A DNA stretch of 64,000 nt from Stutzerimonas zhaodongensis (GCF_003696365.1 NZ_RFFM01000007.1:1-64000); one strand, 5' to 3'. Counted from the stretch's first letter, positions 23,264 through 36,166 are shown. Numbers and translations are program-made. Notes: generated from the letters alone by a model not told the origin.

Positions 23264-26146
23264 ATGCTTGAGTTGAATGCCCAGCACATCCACATGCATC
23301 AGGTCGCGCCGGACAAGCCTGCCGCGCTGGCGCTGCTCGGTGAGGTGCTGGTAGCCGACGGGCTGGTAGCGCCCGGTTATCTCGATGGGTTGCGCGCACG
23401 CGAGGCGCAGGGCTCGACGTTCCTCGGGCAGGGCATCGCGATCCCCCATGGCACGCCGGAAACCCGGGATCAGGTCTTCGCCACTGGCGTGCGGCTGCTG
23501 CATTTCCCTGCCGGGGTCGACTGGGGCAATGGCCAGTTGGTGTATCTCGCCATCGGCATTGCGGCGCGCTCCGACGAACATCTGCGCCTGTTGCAGCTGC
23601 TGACACGAGCCCTGGGTGAAGGCGATCTCAGTGATGCGCTGCAGAAGGCCGAAAGCCCCGAGGCCATCATCGATCTGCTGCAAGGCGCGCCGCAGGCCCT
23701 GGCGCTGGATGGTGAGCTGGTGGGGCTGGGTGTAGCCGCCGACGATTTCGACGAGCTGGCCTGGCAGGGTGTGAAGCTGCTCAAGCGCGCGCAATGCGTG
23801 GAGCCGGGTTTCAATGCCAGCCTGCCACTGAGCCAGGCGCTACCGCTGGGTGATGGGCTCTGGTGGCTAAGCAGCGAGCAGTCGGTTCAGCGTCCAGGGC
23901 TGGCGTTCATCACGCCGACATCCAACCTCGAACATCATGGCCAGCCACTCAATGGGCTTTTCGTGCTCGCCAGCCTCGGCGAAGCGCATCAGGCGATGCT
24001 TGAGCGACTGTGCAACCTGCTGATAGAAGGACGCGGGCAGGAGCTGAGCCAAGCGACTTCCAGCCGCGTGGTGCTCGAAGCCCTGGGCGGCGAAGTGCCG
24101 GCCGACTGGCCCAGCGCTCGGGTCTCACTGGCCAATGCACACGGTCTGCATGCGCGTCCGGCCAAGACGCTGACCGAGGTCGCACAGGCGTTCGATGGCG
24201 AAATTCGCGTGCGACTGGCGGGCAATGAAGGTGCTGGCGTGTCGGCCAAGAGTCTGAGCAAATTGTTGGCAATGGGTGCGCATCGCGGTCAGGTGCTGGA
24301 GTTCATGGCCGAGCCTTCTATCTCAGATGATGCGTTGCCTGCGCTGGTGCGTGCAGTAGAAGAGGGGCTGGGGGAAGAAGTTGAACCCTTGCCCGCCCAG
24401 GGTGAGGGCGCGGAGCAATCCGTCATCCCGACTCAACCGGATGAGTCGGCCATCGAGCAGGCCGCCCTGCGCGCCGGTGATCAGGTGAACGGCATTGCGG
24501 CGTCTCCCGGCATCGCTATCGGTCCGGTGCTGGTGCGCAAGCCGCAAGTGATCGACTACCCCAAGCGTGGCGAATCGCCGACGATCGAGTTGCAACGCCT
24601 GGATGCCGCGCTGGGGAAGGTCCATGCAGAAATCGGCACGCTGATCGGCGCGAGCCAGGTCGCCAGCATCCGCGACATCTTCACCACCCATCAGGCCATG
24701 CTGCGCGATCCAGCCCTGCGCGAGGAAGTGCAGGTGCGCCTGCAGAAGGGTTTGAGTGCCGAAGCGGCCTGGATGGAAGAGATCGAGACTGCCGCGCAGC
24801 AGCAGGAAGCCTTGCACGACAAGCTGCTGGCCGAGCGTGCAGCCGATTTGCGTGACATCGGGCGTCGCGTGCTGGCCTGCCTGACCGGCGCCGAAGCCGA
24901 GCAGGCCCCTGACGAGCCCTACATTCTGGTGATGGACGAAGTAGCGCCCTCGGACGTTGCCACGCTCAACGCCCAGCGCGTTGCGGGCATCCTCACCGCT
25001 GGCGGTGGAGCCACCTCGCATAGCGCGATAATCGCCCGGGCACTGGGCATTCCGGCCATCGTCGGTGCCGGGCCGGGAGTGCTCGGACTTGCGCCGAACA
25101 CCTTATTGCTGCTCGACGGCGAGCGCGGTGAATTACTGGTTGCGCCAACCGACATGCAACTGGAGCAGGCCCGCAGCGAACGCGCCAGCCGCGAAGAACG
25201 CAAGCGCCTGGCCGACGAGCGACGCATGGAACCTGCCATCACCCGCGACGGCCATCCGGTGGAAATTGCTGCCAACATCGGCGCGGCCGGCGAAACCCCG
25301 GAAGCCGTGGCGATGGGCGCCGAAGGCATTGGTCTGCTGCGTACCGAGCTGGTGTTCATGAACCACTCTCAGGCGCCGGACCAGGCAACTCAGGAAGCCG
25401 AGTACCGCCGCGTGCTGGAAGCCCTCGAAGGGCGCCCCTTGGTGGTGCGCACGCTGGATGTAGGCGGTGACAAGCCTCTTCCGTACTGGCCGATGCCCGC
25501 TGAAGAAAATCCTTTCCTCGGCGTGCGCGGCATTCGCCTGAGTTTGCAGCGTCCGGACATCCTCGAAACCCAGTTGCGCGCCTTGCTCGCCTCGGCCGAT
25601 GGCCGCCCGCTGCGGATCATGTTCCCCATGGTCGGCAACATCGATGAATGGCGTAGCGCCAAGGCCATGGTCGACCGCCTGCGCGTTGAGCTGCCTGTGG
25701 CGGATCTGCAGGTCGGCATCATGATCGAGATCCCGTCCGCAGCGCTGATCGCGCCGGTGCTGGCGCAGGAAGTCGATTTCTTCAGCATTGGCACCAATGA
25801 CCTCACCCAGTACACCCTGGCCATCGATCGCGGGCATCCGACGCTGTCAGGGCAGGCCGATGGCTTGCACCCGGCGGTGCTGCGGCTGATCAGCATGACC
25901 GTCGAGGCCGCTCATGCGCACGGCAAGTGGGTGGGCGTTTGCGGTGAACTGGCCGCTGATGCACTGGCGGTGCCGATGCTGGTGGGCCTGGGCGTGGATG
26001 AGCTGAGCGTCTCGGCGCGCAGCATCGCGTTGGTGAAGGCGCGGGTCCGCGAGCTGGATTACGCCGCCTGCCAGCAACTCGCTCAGCAAGCCCTGATGTT
26101 GGCGGGCGCCCATGAAGTTCGTGCCTTCGTCGGGGAGCACTGCTGA
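23264..26146 (+). CDS. fruB: Fructose PTS multiphosphoryl transfer protein (EIIA-HPr-EI)
   Basis: 960 aa cytoplasmic fusion that passes phosphate from PEP to fructose EIIB. EIIA domain first, with active His62 ([10 protein letters not shown]); a linker domain; HPr with His296 ([14 protein letters not shown]); then enzyme I with His586 ([22 protein letters not shown]) and the PEP-binding C-terminal barrel ([28 protein letters not shown]). The order and length match pseudomonad FruB. AAGGAG lies seven bases before ATG. Stop overlaps the fruK start by one base (TGATG). Confidence 0.97.
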   Translation: MLELNAQHIHMHQVAPDKPAALALLGEVLVADGLVAPGYLDGLRAREAQGSTFLGQGIAIPHGTPETRDQVFATGVRLLHFPAGVDWGNGQLVYLAIGIAARSDEHLRLLQLLTRALGEGDLSDALQKAESPEAIIDLLQGAPQALALDGELVGLGVAADDFDELAWQGVKLLKRAQCVEPGFNASLPLSQALPLGDGLWWLSSEQSVQRPGLAFITPTSNLEHHGQPLNGLFVLASLGEAHQAMLERLCNLLIEGRGQELSQATSSRVVLEALGGEVPADWPSARVSLANAHGLHARPAKTLTEVAQAFDGEIRVRLAGNEGAGVSAKSLSKLLAMGAHRGQVLEFMAEPSISDDALPALVRAVEEGLGEEVEPLPAQGEGAEQSVIPTQPDESAIEQAALRAGDQVNGIAASPGIAIGPVLVRKPQVIDYPKRGESPTIELQRLDAALGKVHAEIGTLIGASQVASIRDIFTTHQAMLRDPALREEVQVRLQKGLSAEAAWMEEIETAAQQQEALHDKLLAERAADLRDIGRRVLACLTGAEAEQAPDEPYILVMDEVAPSDVATLNAQRVAGILTAGGGATSHSAIIARALGIPAIVGAGPGVLGLAPNTLLLLDGERGELLVAPTDMQLEQARSERASREERKRLADERRMEPAITRDGHPVEIAANIGAAGETPEAVAMGAEGIGLLRTELVFMNHSQAPDQATQEAEYRRVLEALEGRPLVVRTLDVGGDKPLPYWPMPAEENPFLGVRGIRLSLQRPDILETQLRALLASADGRPLRIMFPMVGNIDEWRSAKAMVDRLRVELPVADLQVGIMIEIPSAALIAPVLAQEVDFFSIGTNDLTQYTLAIDRGHPTLSGQADGLHPAVLRLISMTVEAAHAHGKWVGVCGELAADALAVPMLVGLGVDELSVSARSIALVKARVRELDYAACQQLAQQALMLAGAHEVRAFVGEHC

Positions 26147-27084
26147 TGGCCCGCGTGCTGACCGTTACCCTCAACCCGGCACTGGACCTGACCGTCCAGC
26201 TGTCATCCCTGCGCCTCGGCGAGGTCAATCGCAGCGAAAGCCTGCAGGTTCATGCCGCAGGAAAGGGCCTCAACGTGGCGCAGGTGCTAGCTGATCTCGG
26301 GCATCAGCTGACCGTCACCGGTTTTCTTGGGGAATCGAATCCGCAAGCCTTTGAACAGCTGTTCGCCGCGCGGGGCTTCACTGATGAGTTCGTCCGTGTC
26401 GCCGGTGAAACCCGCAGCAACCTCAAGCTGGCCGAGACGGATGGGCGGGTCACCGATATCAATGGCCCGGGGCTCGCCGTGACCGAGGCGCAGTGCGATG
26501 AGCTGCTGGCTCGGCTCCAGCGTCTGGCACCTGCTCATGACCTCGTGGTGGTAGCCGGCAGCTTGCCGCGGGGCATCGACAGTCAGTGGTTCGTCCAGCT
26601 ACTGAACTCGCTCAAAGCGCTCGGCGTGCGGGTGGCGCTGGATACCAGCGGCTTCGCGTTGCGAGACGGGCTGGCGACCCGGCCGTGGCTGATCAAGCCC
26701 AATGAGGAGGAGCTGGGCGAGGCCCGTGGTGTTGATCTCTCCGGATCTTCGGCGCTGCTGGCCGAAGCGCGGCGACTTCAAAGTGAAGGCATCGAGCACG
26801 TGGTGATTTCGCAAGGTGCTGACGGTGTCAGCTGGTTCACCGCAGACGCAGCATTGCACGCCCAGCCGCCCAAGGTTCAGGTGATCAGCACCGTCGGTGC
26901 AGGCGACTCGCTGCTCGCCGGGATGCTGCATGGCCTGCTCGTAGGCTGGCCGGCAGAGCGCACCCTCGCGCATGCCACTGCCATCGCCGCACAAGCGGTT
27001 GGGCAGGTCGGCTTTGGCATCACCGATACGGCGCAACTGGCCGAACTTCAGGCCGCAGTGCGTCTCCAGCCGCTGAGCCAATAA
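26146..27084 (+). CDS. fruK: 1-phosphofructokinase
   Basis: 312 aa PfkB-family kinase converting fructose-1-phosphate to fructose-1,6-bisphosphate. Starts TLNPALDLTVQL, has the GSLPRGID segment near 139 and the PfkB signature STVGAGDSLLAGMLHGL near 247-262 with the catalytic Asp. Second gene of the fru operon, start coupled to the fruB stop; fruA follows after 20 bp. Confidence 0.96.
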   Translation: MARVLTVTLNPALDLTVQLSSLRLGEVNRSESLQVHAAGKGLNVAQVLADLGHQLTVTGFLGESNPQAFEQLFAARGFTDEFVRVAGETRSNLKLAETDGRVTDINGPGLAVTEAQCDELLARLQRLAPAHDLVVVAGSLPRGIDSQWFVQLLNSLKALGVRVALDTSGFALRDGLATRPWLIKPNEEELGEARGVDLSGSSALLAEARRLQSEGIEHVVISQGADGVSWFTADAALHAQPPKVQVISTVGAGDSLLAGMLHGLLVGWPAERTLAHATAIAAQAVGQVGFGITDTAQLAELQAAVRLQPLSQ

Positions 27085-27104
27085 ATCGAACAAGAGGTGA
27101 AGGA

Positions 27105-28844
27105 ATGAATCTTCTCATCGTCACGGCCTGCCCCAATGGAATGGTCACCAGCGTGCTGACGTCACGCCTACTCGAAGCGGCTGCTCATCGCCTGGGCTGG
27201 TCGACTGCAGTGGAAGTCCACGATCCCAAGGCCATTGGCTCGCCGCTGACGCCTGCACAGATCGCCAACGCCGATCTGGTGATCGTGGTGAAAACCGGCC
27301 CACTGTCATTGCAGCGCTTCATCGGCAAGCGCGTCGCGCAATCGACCCCATCCGAGGCGCTGCTCGATCCGGAAGCCTTCCTGCGAAGTGCCGCGGACAC
27401 GGCGAGCGAGCTGCAGCAGGCCGACGAAGCGGATGCGGCGCATACCAGCGGCAAGCCCAAGCTGGTTGCCATCACAGCGTGCCCGACCGGTGTTGCGCAT
27501 ACCTTTATGGCGGCCGAAGCGCTGCAGCAGGCTGCGGTTCGCAAGGGCTACGACCTGCAGGTTGAAACCCGCGGATCGGTGGGGGCGCGCAATGTGCTGG
27601 AAGCGGACGCCATCGCCGCGGCCGACGTGGTGCTATTGGCTGCCGACATCGAGGTGGACGTGGCCCGCTTCGCCGGTAAGCGCGTGTTTCGCTGCGGCAC
27701 CGGCGTTGCGCTCAAGCAGCCTGATGCGACTCTGGATCGGGCGCTGGAAGAGGGCGCGGTGCTCGCTGGAGGCGTCGCTGCCAGCACGGGTGGTGAGCAG
27801 AAGGGCGAGAAGACCGGCGTCTACAAGCACCTGCTGACGGGTGTGTCCTACATGCTGCCGATGGTGGTGGCCGGCGGTCTGTTGATCGCACTGTCCTTCG
27901 TGTTCGGCATCGAGGCATTCAAGGAGGAGGGCACGCTAGCAGCCGCCTTGATGAAGATCGGCGGCGAAACGGCCTTCCAGCTGATGGTACCGCTGCTGGC
28001 CGGCTACATCGCGTACTCCATCGCGGATCGCCCGGGCCTGGCGCCCGGCATGATCGGTGGGCTGTTGGCAGGCACCCTGGGAGCAGGTTTTATCGGCGGG
28101 ATCATCGCCGGTTTCGTGGCCGGCTATGCGGCCAAGGCGGTGAGTCGCTGGATTCCACTTCCGGCCAGTATCGAATCGCTCAAGCCGATCCTGATAATCC
28201 CGCTGCTGGCCAGCCTGGTGACGGGCCTTGTGATGATCTACATTGTCGGCACGCCGGTGGCGAAGATGCTTGCCGGGCTCACCGAATTCCTCGACACCAT
28301 GGGCACCTCCAACGCCATCCTGCTCGGGCTGCTGCTCGGCACCATGATGTGCGTCGACCTCGGCGGACCAGTGAACAAAGCCGCGTATGCCTTCTCCGTC
28401 GGACTGCTCGCCTCGCAAAGCTATGCGCCGATGGCCGCCACCATGGCCGCGGGAATGGTGCCGCCCATCGGCATGGGCATCGCGACGCTGCTCGCCCGGC
28501 GCAAGTTCGCGCAGACCGAACGCGAAGCCGGCAAGGCTGCGTTGGTATTGGGCTGCTGCTTCATTTCAGAAGGCGCGATTCCTTTCGCTGCAAAGGACCC
28601 GCTGCGGGTGATCCCCGCCAGCATCGCCGGTGGTGCACTGACCGGTGCGCTTTCCATGGCTTTCGGCGCCAAGCTGCTGGCGCCGCATGGCGGGCTGTTC
28701 GTGCTACTGATCCCCAACGCCATCAATCACGCACTGCTGTATCTCGTCGCGATCCTCGCTGGCAGTCTGGTGACGGGCGTGATTTACGCAGTGATAAAGC
28801 GGCCCGAAACGCAGCCGCTGGCCGTTGGCGCCACCGCCTCATGA
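27105..28844 (+). CDS. fruA: Fructose PTS enzyme IIB'BC
   Basis: 579 aa inner-membrane permease. Two EIIB-like units precede the channel: B' (1-80, TACPNG) and B (about 122-215, TACPTGVAHTFMAAE with the phosphorylated Cys). The EIIC domain from about 245 (YKHLLTGVSYMLPMVVAGGLLIALSF) has some eight to ten membrane segments, including the substrate-region block MCVDLGGPVNKAAYAFS and EGAIPFAAKDPLRVIP. Good GAGGTGAAGGA ribosome site. Terminator follows at 28891. Confidence 0.96.
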   Translation: MNLLIVTACPNGMVTSVLTSRLLEAAAHRLGWSTAVEVHDPKAIGSPLTPAQIANADLVIVVKTGPLSLQRFIGKRVAQSTPSEALLDPEAFLRSAADTASELQQADEADAAHTSGKPKLVAITACPTGVAHTFMAAEALQQAAVRKGYDLQVETRGSVGARNVLEADAIAAADVVLLAADIEVDVARFAGKRVFRCGTGVALKQPDATLDRALEEGAVLAGGVAASTGGEQKGEKTGVYKHLLTGVSYMLPMVVAGGLLIALSFVFGIEAFKEEGTLAAALMKIGGETAFQLMVPLLAGYIAYSIADRPGLAPGMIGGLLAGTLGAGFIGGIIAGFVAGYAAKAVSRWIPLPASIESLKPILIIPLLASLVTGLVMIYIVGTPVAKMLAGLTEFLDTMGTSNAILLGLLLGTMMCVDLGGPVNKAAYAFSVGLLASQSYAPMAATMAAGMVPPIGMGIATLLARRKFAQTEREAGKAALVLGCCFISEGAIPFAAKDPLRVIPASIAGGALTGALSMAFGAKLLAPHGGLFVLLIPNAINHALLYLVAILAGSLVTGVIYAVIKRPETQPLAVGATAS

Positions 28845-28890
28845 ACCGGTCGAAACAGCTGAACTAAAGCCCCCGAACCCTATCCACTAG

Positions 28891-28948
28891 AAGCTGGTCG
28901 AGACTTTGTGTCAGAAAGTTTCACCAGCTTTTGTTTTTGTTTTTCTGT
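28891..28948 (+). terminator. Intrinsic terminator of the fru operon
   Basis: Outer stem AAGCTGGT/ACCAGCTT, inner stem GACTTT/AAAGTT with a seven-base loop, followed by a T-rich tract (TTTTGTTTTTGTTTTT). Lies 47 bp after fruA and before the glucose dehydrogenase gene. Confidence 0.75.
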
Positions 28949-28980
28949 TCTGAGTAAAAAGAATTGGCTGGAGACGATAG

Positions 28981-31383
28981 ATGAGCATCGATTACGGGCC
29001 GCGGCCCCTGCGGATTACGCTGACTGCCCTGGTGGTTCTGGTTCTGGGTGTCCTGATGGCGGCCGGAGGCGCTTATCTGGCGGTGCTGGGCGGGTCCTGG
29101 TATTACCTGATCGCTGGTGTTGGATTGCTGGTGGTGGCAGGACTGTTGTTCGCCCGTCGCCGAGCGGCGATCTGGCTGTACGCGGTACTGCTGTTGGCGA
29201 CGCTGGCCTGGACCCTGTACGAAGTCAGCTTCGACTGGTGGCAACTGGCGCCGCGGATCGATCTCTGGTGCATCCTCGGTCTCTGGCTGATCATCCCGTT
29301 CGTCAATCGTTACGTGAGCGACCGACTGGTTTGGCGTGATGGAGCGAGCGGCCTGCTCGGCATCGGCTTGCTGGCTGGGGCGCTCATGGCCGGGTACTCG
29401 CTGACCCAGGATTACCACTCGCTCACAGGCGAATTCAGCGATGCGCAGATGCAAGGGCTCAACCCGGACGGCCAGGCGGGCCGCTCGGCCAGCGAGTGGA
29501 CAGCCTACGGCGGCTCCAACCGCGGCGATCGGTATTCCCCGGCCAACCTGATTACCCCGGACAACGTCGGCAAGCTGGTGAAGGCCTGGGAGTTCAACAC
29601 TGGCGATCTGCCTGGCGAAGGTGACCCGGGTGAGATCACCAATCAGGTCACACCGCTTAAGGTGGGCGACAACCTGTTCATCTGCACGCCGCACAGCATC
29701 GCTATCGCTTTGGATGCTGATACCGGTGAGGAGCGCTGGCGCTTCGACCCAAGCATCAACCGCGATGCCGAGTACTACCAGCACATGACTTGTCGCGGCC
29801 TGGCGTTCCATGACGCTACCGCTTACGGACCTGCCGCTACAGCTCCGGCCGACCAACCCGTGGCGCGTTGTGAGCGACGTCTGTTCCTGCCCACCAATGA
29901 CGGCACGCTGATCGCGCTGGATGTCGAAGACGGTAAGCCGTGTGAGGACTTCGGCGACGCCGGTGAAGTGGATCTGAAAGCAGGGCTGGGCGAGGGAGCG
30001 CTGGGGGTCTACCTGCCGACTTCGCCGCCTGTGGTTACTCAGAAGCTGGTCATTGTCGGTGGCTCGATTACCGATAACGGCGCGGTGGATTCACCCGGCG
30101 GGGTGATCCGTGCCTATGACGTGCGCAACGGCCAGCTGGTATGGAATTTCGATCCAGGCAACCCAGACGCGACGGACCCCTTGGCGCCCGGTGAGACCTA
30201 CGTGCGCAGCACGCCGAACTCCTGGACCATCGCATCGGCCGACGAGTCGCTTGGCCTGGTGTTCATCCCAACCGGCAACCAGACGCCAGATCAGTGGGCA
30301 GTACCGCGCACGCCTGAATCCGAGCGCTTCACCGACACCCTTGTCGCGCTGGAGCTTGCTACCGGCAAAGTGCGCTGGGAATTCCAGACCGTTCACCACG
30401 ATCTGTGGGACCGCGACCTGCCGTCCCAGCCGACCCTGGTGGACATCGACGGACCAGAGGGCAAGGTGCCGGCGATCATCCAGCCGACCAAGCGGGGCGA
30501 TCTTTACGTACTCGATCGTCGTACCGGTAAGCCCATCGTTCCGGTCGAGGAATTTCCAGTTCCGCAAGGTACCGTAGAGGGTGACTACGCGGCACCCACT
30601 CAGCCGGCCTCGGCGCTCACTTACGCGCCGCAAGAGCCTCTCTATGAGAAGGATATGTGGGGCGGCACGCCGCTGGATCAGATGATGTGCCGCATCCAGT
30701 TCCGCAAACTGCGCTACGACGGCGATTTCACCCCGCCGTCGGAGCAGGGTTCGCTGATCTATCCGGGCAACGTCGGCACCTTCAACTGGCCGTCGGTGGC
30801 GGTGGATCCGAGTCGTCAGCTGTTGTTCGGTGCACCGAACTACCTGGCCTTCGTGTCGACCATGGTCAACCGCAACGATGTTGATCCGGACGAGCGCACC
30901 GGTGGCGGCGAGACTGGTCTGCAACCCAACCTGGGCGCGCCCTGGATGGTGCGACTGGAGCCGTTCATGTCTGTGCTCGGCCTACCGTGCCAGACGCCGC
31001 CATGGGGCTACGTGACGGCGGTGGACCTGCGCACCATGAAGAAAGTCTGGATGCACAAGAACGGCACCAGCCGTGACAGTGCACCCTTGGGCATACCTTT
31101 CCCGGTAGGTACGCCGGCGCTCGGTGGCCCCATCGTCACTGCCGGTGGCGTGGGCTTCATGAGCGGCACGCTGGACTACTACCTGCGCGCTTACGATCTA
31201 CAGACCGGTAAGGAACTGTGGAAAGGACGGCTGCCCGCTGGCGGCCAGGCGACGCCGATGACCTATGTCTCCGAGAAGACCGGAAAGCAGTACGTGGTGC
31301 AGATGGCTGGCGGACATGGATCGTTCGGCACCAAGATCGGCGACTCCGTAATGGCCTGGACACACGAGGATGATGCGAAATAG
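28981..31383 (+). CDS. gcd: Membrane-bound PQQ-dependent glucose dehydrogenase
   Basis: 800 aa quinoprotein oxidising glucose to gluconolactone in the periplasm and passing electrons to ubiquinone; length matches E. coli Gcd (796). Five N-terminal membrane segments (about 10-30, 38-58, 62-78, 92-108, 122-140), then an eight-bladed PQQ propeller beginning EWTAYGGSNRGDRYSPANLI, with TPNSWTIASADESLGLVFIPTGNQTPD, HHDLWDRDLPSQPTL and GGTPLDQMMCRIQFRKLRYDG blocks containing metal and cofactor contacts. Single gene after the fru terminator. Gluconate production can acidify the surroundings and free mineral phosphate, which fits the next genes. Confidence 0.95.
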   Translation: MSIDYGPRPLRITLTALVVLVLGVLMAAGGAYLAVLGGSWYYLIAGVGLLVVAGLLFARRRAAIWLYAVLLLATLAWTLYEVSFDWWQLAPRIDLWCILGLWLIIPFVNRYVSDRLVWRDGASGLLGIGLLAGALMAGYSLTQDYHSLTGEFSDAQMQGLNPDGQAGRSASEWTAYGGSNRGDRYSPANLITPDNVGKLVKAWEFNTGDLPGEGDPGEITNQVTPLKVGDNLFICTPHSIAIALDADTGEERWRFDPSINRDAEYYQHMTCRGLAFHDATAYGPAATAPADQPVARCERRLFLPTNDGTLIALDVEDGKPCEDFGDAGEVDLKAGLGEGALGVYLPTSPPVVTQKLVIVGGSITDNGAVDSPGGVIRAYDVRNGQLVWNFDPGNPDATDPLAPGETYVRSTPNSWTIASADESLGLVFIPTGNQTPDQWAVPRTPESERFTDTLVALELATGKVRWEFQTVHHDLWDRDLPSQPTLVDIDGPEGKVPAIIQPTKRGDLYVLDRRTGKPIVPVEEFPVPQGTVEGDYAAPTQPASALTYAPQEPLYEKDMWGGTPLDQMMCRIQFRKLRYDGDFTPPSEQGSLIYPGNVGTFNWPSVAVDPSRQLLFGAPNYLAFVSTMVNRNDVDPDERTGGGETGLQPNLGAPWMVRLEPFMSVLGLPCQTPPWGYVTAVDLRTMKKVWMHKNGTSRDSAPLGIPFPVGTPALGGPIVTAGGVGFMSGTLDYYLRAYDLQTGKELWKGRLPAGGQATPMTYVSEKTGKQYVVQMAGGHGSFGTKIGDSVMAWTHEDDAK

Positions 31384-31411
31384 GTCGATCTGAGATCTGA
31401 CCTGATCACCG

Positions 31412-31436
31412 GCCTTCTCCCACACCGGGAGAAGGC
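31412..31436. terminator. Hairpin after gcd
   Basis: Perfect ten-bp stem GCCTTCTCCC/GGGAGAAGGC with a five-base loop (ACACC), 28 bp after the gcd stop. Extra flanking GG/CC pairs. No U-tract; a related hairpin is common between pseudomonad genes. Confidence 0.55.
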
Positions 31437-31497
31437 TGGACAGCCGTCACCGAGTAGCGAACTCATGCACTCAACGGTCTCCACTGCTGACAGTTGC

Positions 31498-31806
31498 TCA
31501 ACAGGGGCGCCCTTGATAGTTGCGGTTATCGCTGGGCTGTACGCATTGTTGCTCCGTGCGCTGTTCGAGACGCGGAGACTTGCCCCGTAGGCTGGACGTC
31601 AGGCTATCCAGAAACTTCATGGCCTGTACCTGATCGTCGAAACGCCGCGCCCCGTTCAGCGAACCGGTATAGCTACCATTGCTGGCGGCGTAGCATTCCT
31701 GGTTATTCGGACAGGTGAGGCCGACTACCCAGTACGGGCTGTTGATCAGCACGCCGGCCTGAGCAGAGGTCGTAATCAGCGCTAGGACGAACAGAAAACG
31801 CTTCAT
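31498..31806 (-). CDS. Small secreted Cys-containing protein, hypothetical
   Basis: 102 aa. Residues 1-17 are a signal peptide (MKRFLFVLALITTSAQA). The mature part has four Cys (LTCPNNQEC, QQCVQP and the C-terminal PC), so two disulfides in the periplasm are plausible. No domain recognised. It lies between gcd and the phosphatase gene, on the opposite strand to both. Confidence 0.6.
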   Translation of the reverse strand: MKRFLFVLALITTSAQAGVLINSPYWVVGLTCPNNQECYAASNGSYTGSLNGARRFDDQVQAMKFLDSLTSSLRGKSPRLEQRTEQQCVQPSDNRNYQGRPC

Positions 31807-31968
31807 GAGTGGGCTCCTGGGTTTGACTCCGCAAACTTAGCCTATTCGCCGAAGCGCTGAGTGTGGGCGGCATCTCGTTCGTTGATTCACTTGCTCTTTG
31901 CAATGGCCGAATGGTTGGGCCTGCGGGAGCCTGCCGTTTGGACGTTTTATTGACGACCGTTCGTCCGA

Positions 31969-31986
31969 GCGTCACGGTTCTGTCAA
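31969..31986 (+). promoter_or_regulatory. Possible PHO box upstream of phoD-like gene
   Basis: GCGTCAC-GGTT-CTGTCAA shows two PhoB-type half sites spaced by four bases; the second matches CTGTCAT at six of seven and the first at four of seven. It ends 47 bp before the phosphatase start. A tentative site by eye. Confidence 0.4.
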
Positions 31987-32033
31987 GCGGCTCGCTTAAA
32001 CCCTTCTTCCAGCATCCGTTGAAGGGGACGACC

Positions 32034-33614
32034 ATGACCGACGAGACCAAATCCGAACTGGACCAGACACGCCGCCGCCTCGTTCAAGGCATTGGTGCGG
32101 GTCTTGCGCTGCCAGCCCTTGGCGTATCGCCAGCGATCATCGCGGCACCCACCGCGCGCCCCTGGATCACCGATGGTGTCCAGTCCGGCGACGTATTGGC
32201 CGATCGTGCCGTGGTCTGGAGCCGCTGTGACCGCCCGGCGCGGCTGGTGGTGGAGTGGGATACCAGCAGTGGCTTCAACAATGCGCGGCGGATGGTATCG
32301 CCGGTCACGGACCAGCGACTCGACTACACCGCACGGATCGATCTGCGCGGGTTGCCGTCGGACCAGTCGATCTTCTACCGCGCCAGTTTCGAGGATGCGC
32401 GCGACCATTCCCGCAGCGAGCCCTGGCTTGGCCACTTGCGCACGGCGCCGCAGCGCGCACGGGACATTCGCTTTGTCTGGGGCGGGGATACCTGCGGCCA
32501 GGGCTGGGGCATCAATGCCGATTTCGGCGGTATGCGCATCTACGAAGCCATGCGTCAGCGCCATCCGGACTTTTTCATCCAGAGTGGCGATGCCATCTAC
32601 GCCGACGGCCCGATCCAGGCTGAAGTGACTGCAGAAGACGGGCGCCTCTGGCGAAACATCGTTACCGAGGCCAAGACCAAAGTGGCCGAGACGCTTGACG
32701 AGTTCCGCGGCAATTACCGCTACAACCTGCTCGATCACAACCTGCGCCAGTTCAACGCCGAGGTGCCGCAGATCTGGCAGTGGGATGACCATGAAGTCAC
32801 CAACAACTGGTCGCGCGGCAAGGAGCTGGATGAGCGCTATCAGATCAAGGACATCGAGCTGCTGGCCCGTCGCGGTCGTCAAGCGTTTCTCGAGTACGCG
32901 CCCATGCGGCTCACCGGGCGGGATGCGTCCGGCCGCGTCTATCGCAAGATCGCCTACGGCCCGCAATTGGATGTGTTCGTGCTGGACATGCGCAGCTATC
33001 GCGGCCCCAACACTCACAATCTGCAGACCGAGCAAGGACCGGACACCGCTTTCCTCGGCCGGGAACAGCTGGCTTGGATCAAGCGCGAACTGCGTCGCTC
33101 ACGTGCTACCTGGAAGGTCATCGCCGCTGATATGCCGATCGGCCTGCACGTGCCGGACGGTAAGGACGCCGCCGGGAGAGCGCGCTGGGAGGCGATCGCC
33201 AACGGACAGGATGGGCCGGCAGCCGGACGCGAGCTGGAAATTGCTGATCTGCTGGGCTACCTGCGCAAATTTCGAGTTCGCAACACAGTTTGGCTGACCG
33301 CCGATGTGCACTATTGCGCGGCGCATCACTACCACCCAAACCGCGCTGCGTTTCAGGATTTCGATCCGTTTTGGGAGTTCGTCGCCGGGCCGCTCAATGC
33401 AGGGAGCTTCGGACCCAATCCACTGGATGCCACCTTTGGCCCGGAACTGGTGTTCCAGAAAGCGCCTGCATATGCCAACGCATCGCCCTATGCCGGTTTT
33501 CAGTTCTTCGGTGAGGTCGAGATCGACTCACGCAGCGGCACCCTGAGCGTCACCCTTCGAGATATCGACGGCACCTCGGTCTTTTCCAAAACCCTTGAAC
33601 CCCAACACGCCTGA
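32034..33614 (+). CDS. phoD: PhoD-family alkaline phosphatase, Tat-exported
   Basis: 526 aa from ATG 32034 (AAGGGG upstream); the frame is open to 31863 but that stretch would hide the export signal. Twin-arginine signal TRRRLVQGIGAGLALPAL followed by the PhoD N-terminal domain (GVQSGDVLADRAVVWSR). Metal-centre residues of the family are seen: WGGDTCGQGWGI, QSGDAIYADGPI, WDDHEVTNNW and TADVHYCAAHHYHP. The Cys in GDTC is the conserved iron ligand in this family. Releases phosphate from monoesters and diesters outside the inner membrane. Gene 18 bp upstream of the nuclease gene, so probably one transcript. Confidence 0.93.
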   Translation: MTDETKSELDQTRRRLVQGIGAGLALPALGVSPAIIAAPTARPWITDGVQSGDVLADRAVVWSRCDRPARLVVEWDTSSGFNNARRMVSPVTDQRLDYTARIDLRGLPSDQSIFYRASFEDARDHSRSEPWLGHLRTAPQRARDIRFVWGGDTCGQGWGINADFGGMRIYEAMRQRHPDFFIQSGDAIYADGPIQAEVTAEDGRLWRNIVTEAKTKVAETLDEFRGNYRYNLLDHNLRQFNAEVPQIWQWDDHEVTNNWSRGKELDERYQIKDIELLARRGRQAFLEYAPMRLTGRDASGRVYRKIAYGPQLDVFVLDMRSYRGPNTHNLQTEQGPDTAFLGREQLAWIKRELRRSRATWKVIAADMPIGLHVPDGKDAAGRARWEAIANGQDGPAAGRELEIADLLGYLRKFRVRNTVWLTADVHYCAAHHYHPNRAAFQDFDPFWEFVAGPLNAGSFGPNPLDATFGPELVFQKAPAYANASPYAGFQFFGEVEIDSRSGTLSVTLRDIDGTSVFSKTLEPQHA

Positions 33615-33632
33615 TACCAGGGAGCGACACCC

Positions 33633-35969
<2,337 letters not shown>

Positions 35970-36004
35970 GGAGTAGGCCGCCCCTTCAGTAGCGCGAATC
36001 CTTG

Positions 36005-36026
36005 ACGTCTCGTGTGTACGAGACGT
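36005..36026. repeat. Short perfect inverted repeat after the nuclease gene
   Basis: ACGTCTCGT/ACGAGACGT with a four-base loop, 35 bp after the nuclease stop. Nine-bp perfect stem, no U-tract; may serve as transcript end. Confidence 0.5.
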
Positions 36027-36031
36027 TGGGG

Positions 36032-36107
36032 GATCGCCAGCAAGCTGGCTCCTACGGAGTCCGAGACTGTCGTCTGGCTTTTCGTAGGAGCCAGCTTGCT
36101 GGCGATC
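36032..36107. repeat. REP/BIME-type inverted pair
   Basis: A 25-bp unit (36032-36056, beginning GATCGCCAGCAAGCTGG) is repeated in exact inverted orientation at 36083-36107, separated by 26 bp. Each unit also contains a short internal palindrome (CCAGCAAGCTGG). This is the arrangement of pseudomonad REP pairs, placed as usual between convergent genes. Elsewhere in the window I do not see another full copy. Confidence 0.75.
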
Positions 36108-36166
36108 ATAGGCCTGCCGGGAGTCCTCGAGATGCTGGACGAAACCGCCCCGGTAAAACATCTCTG

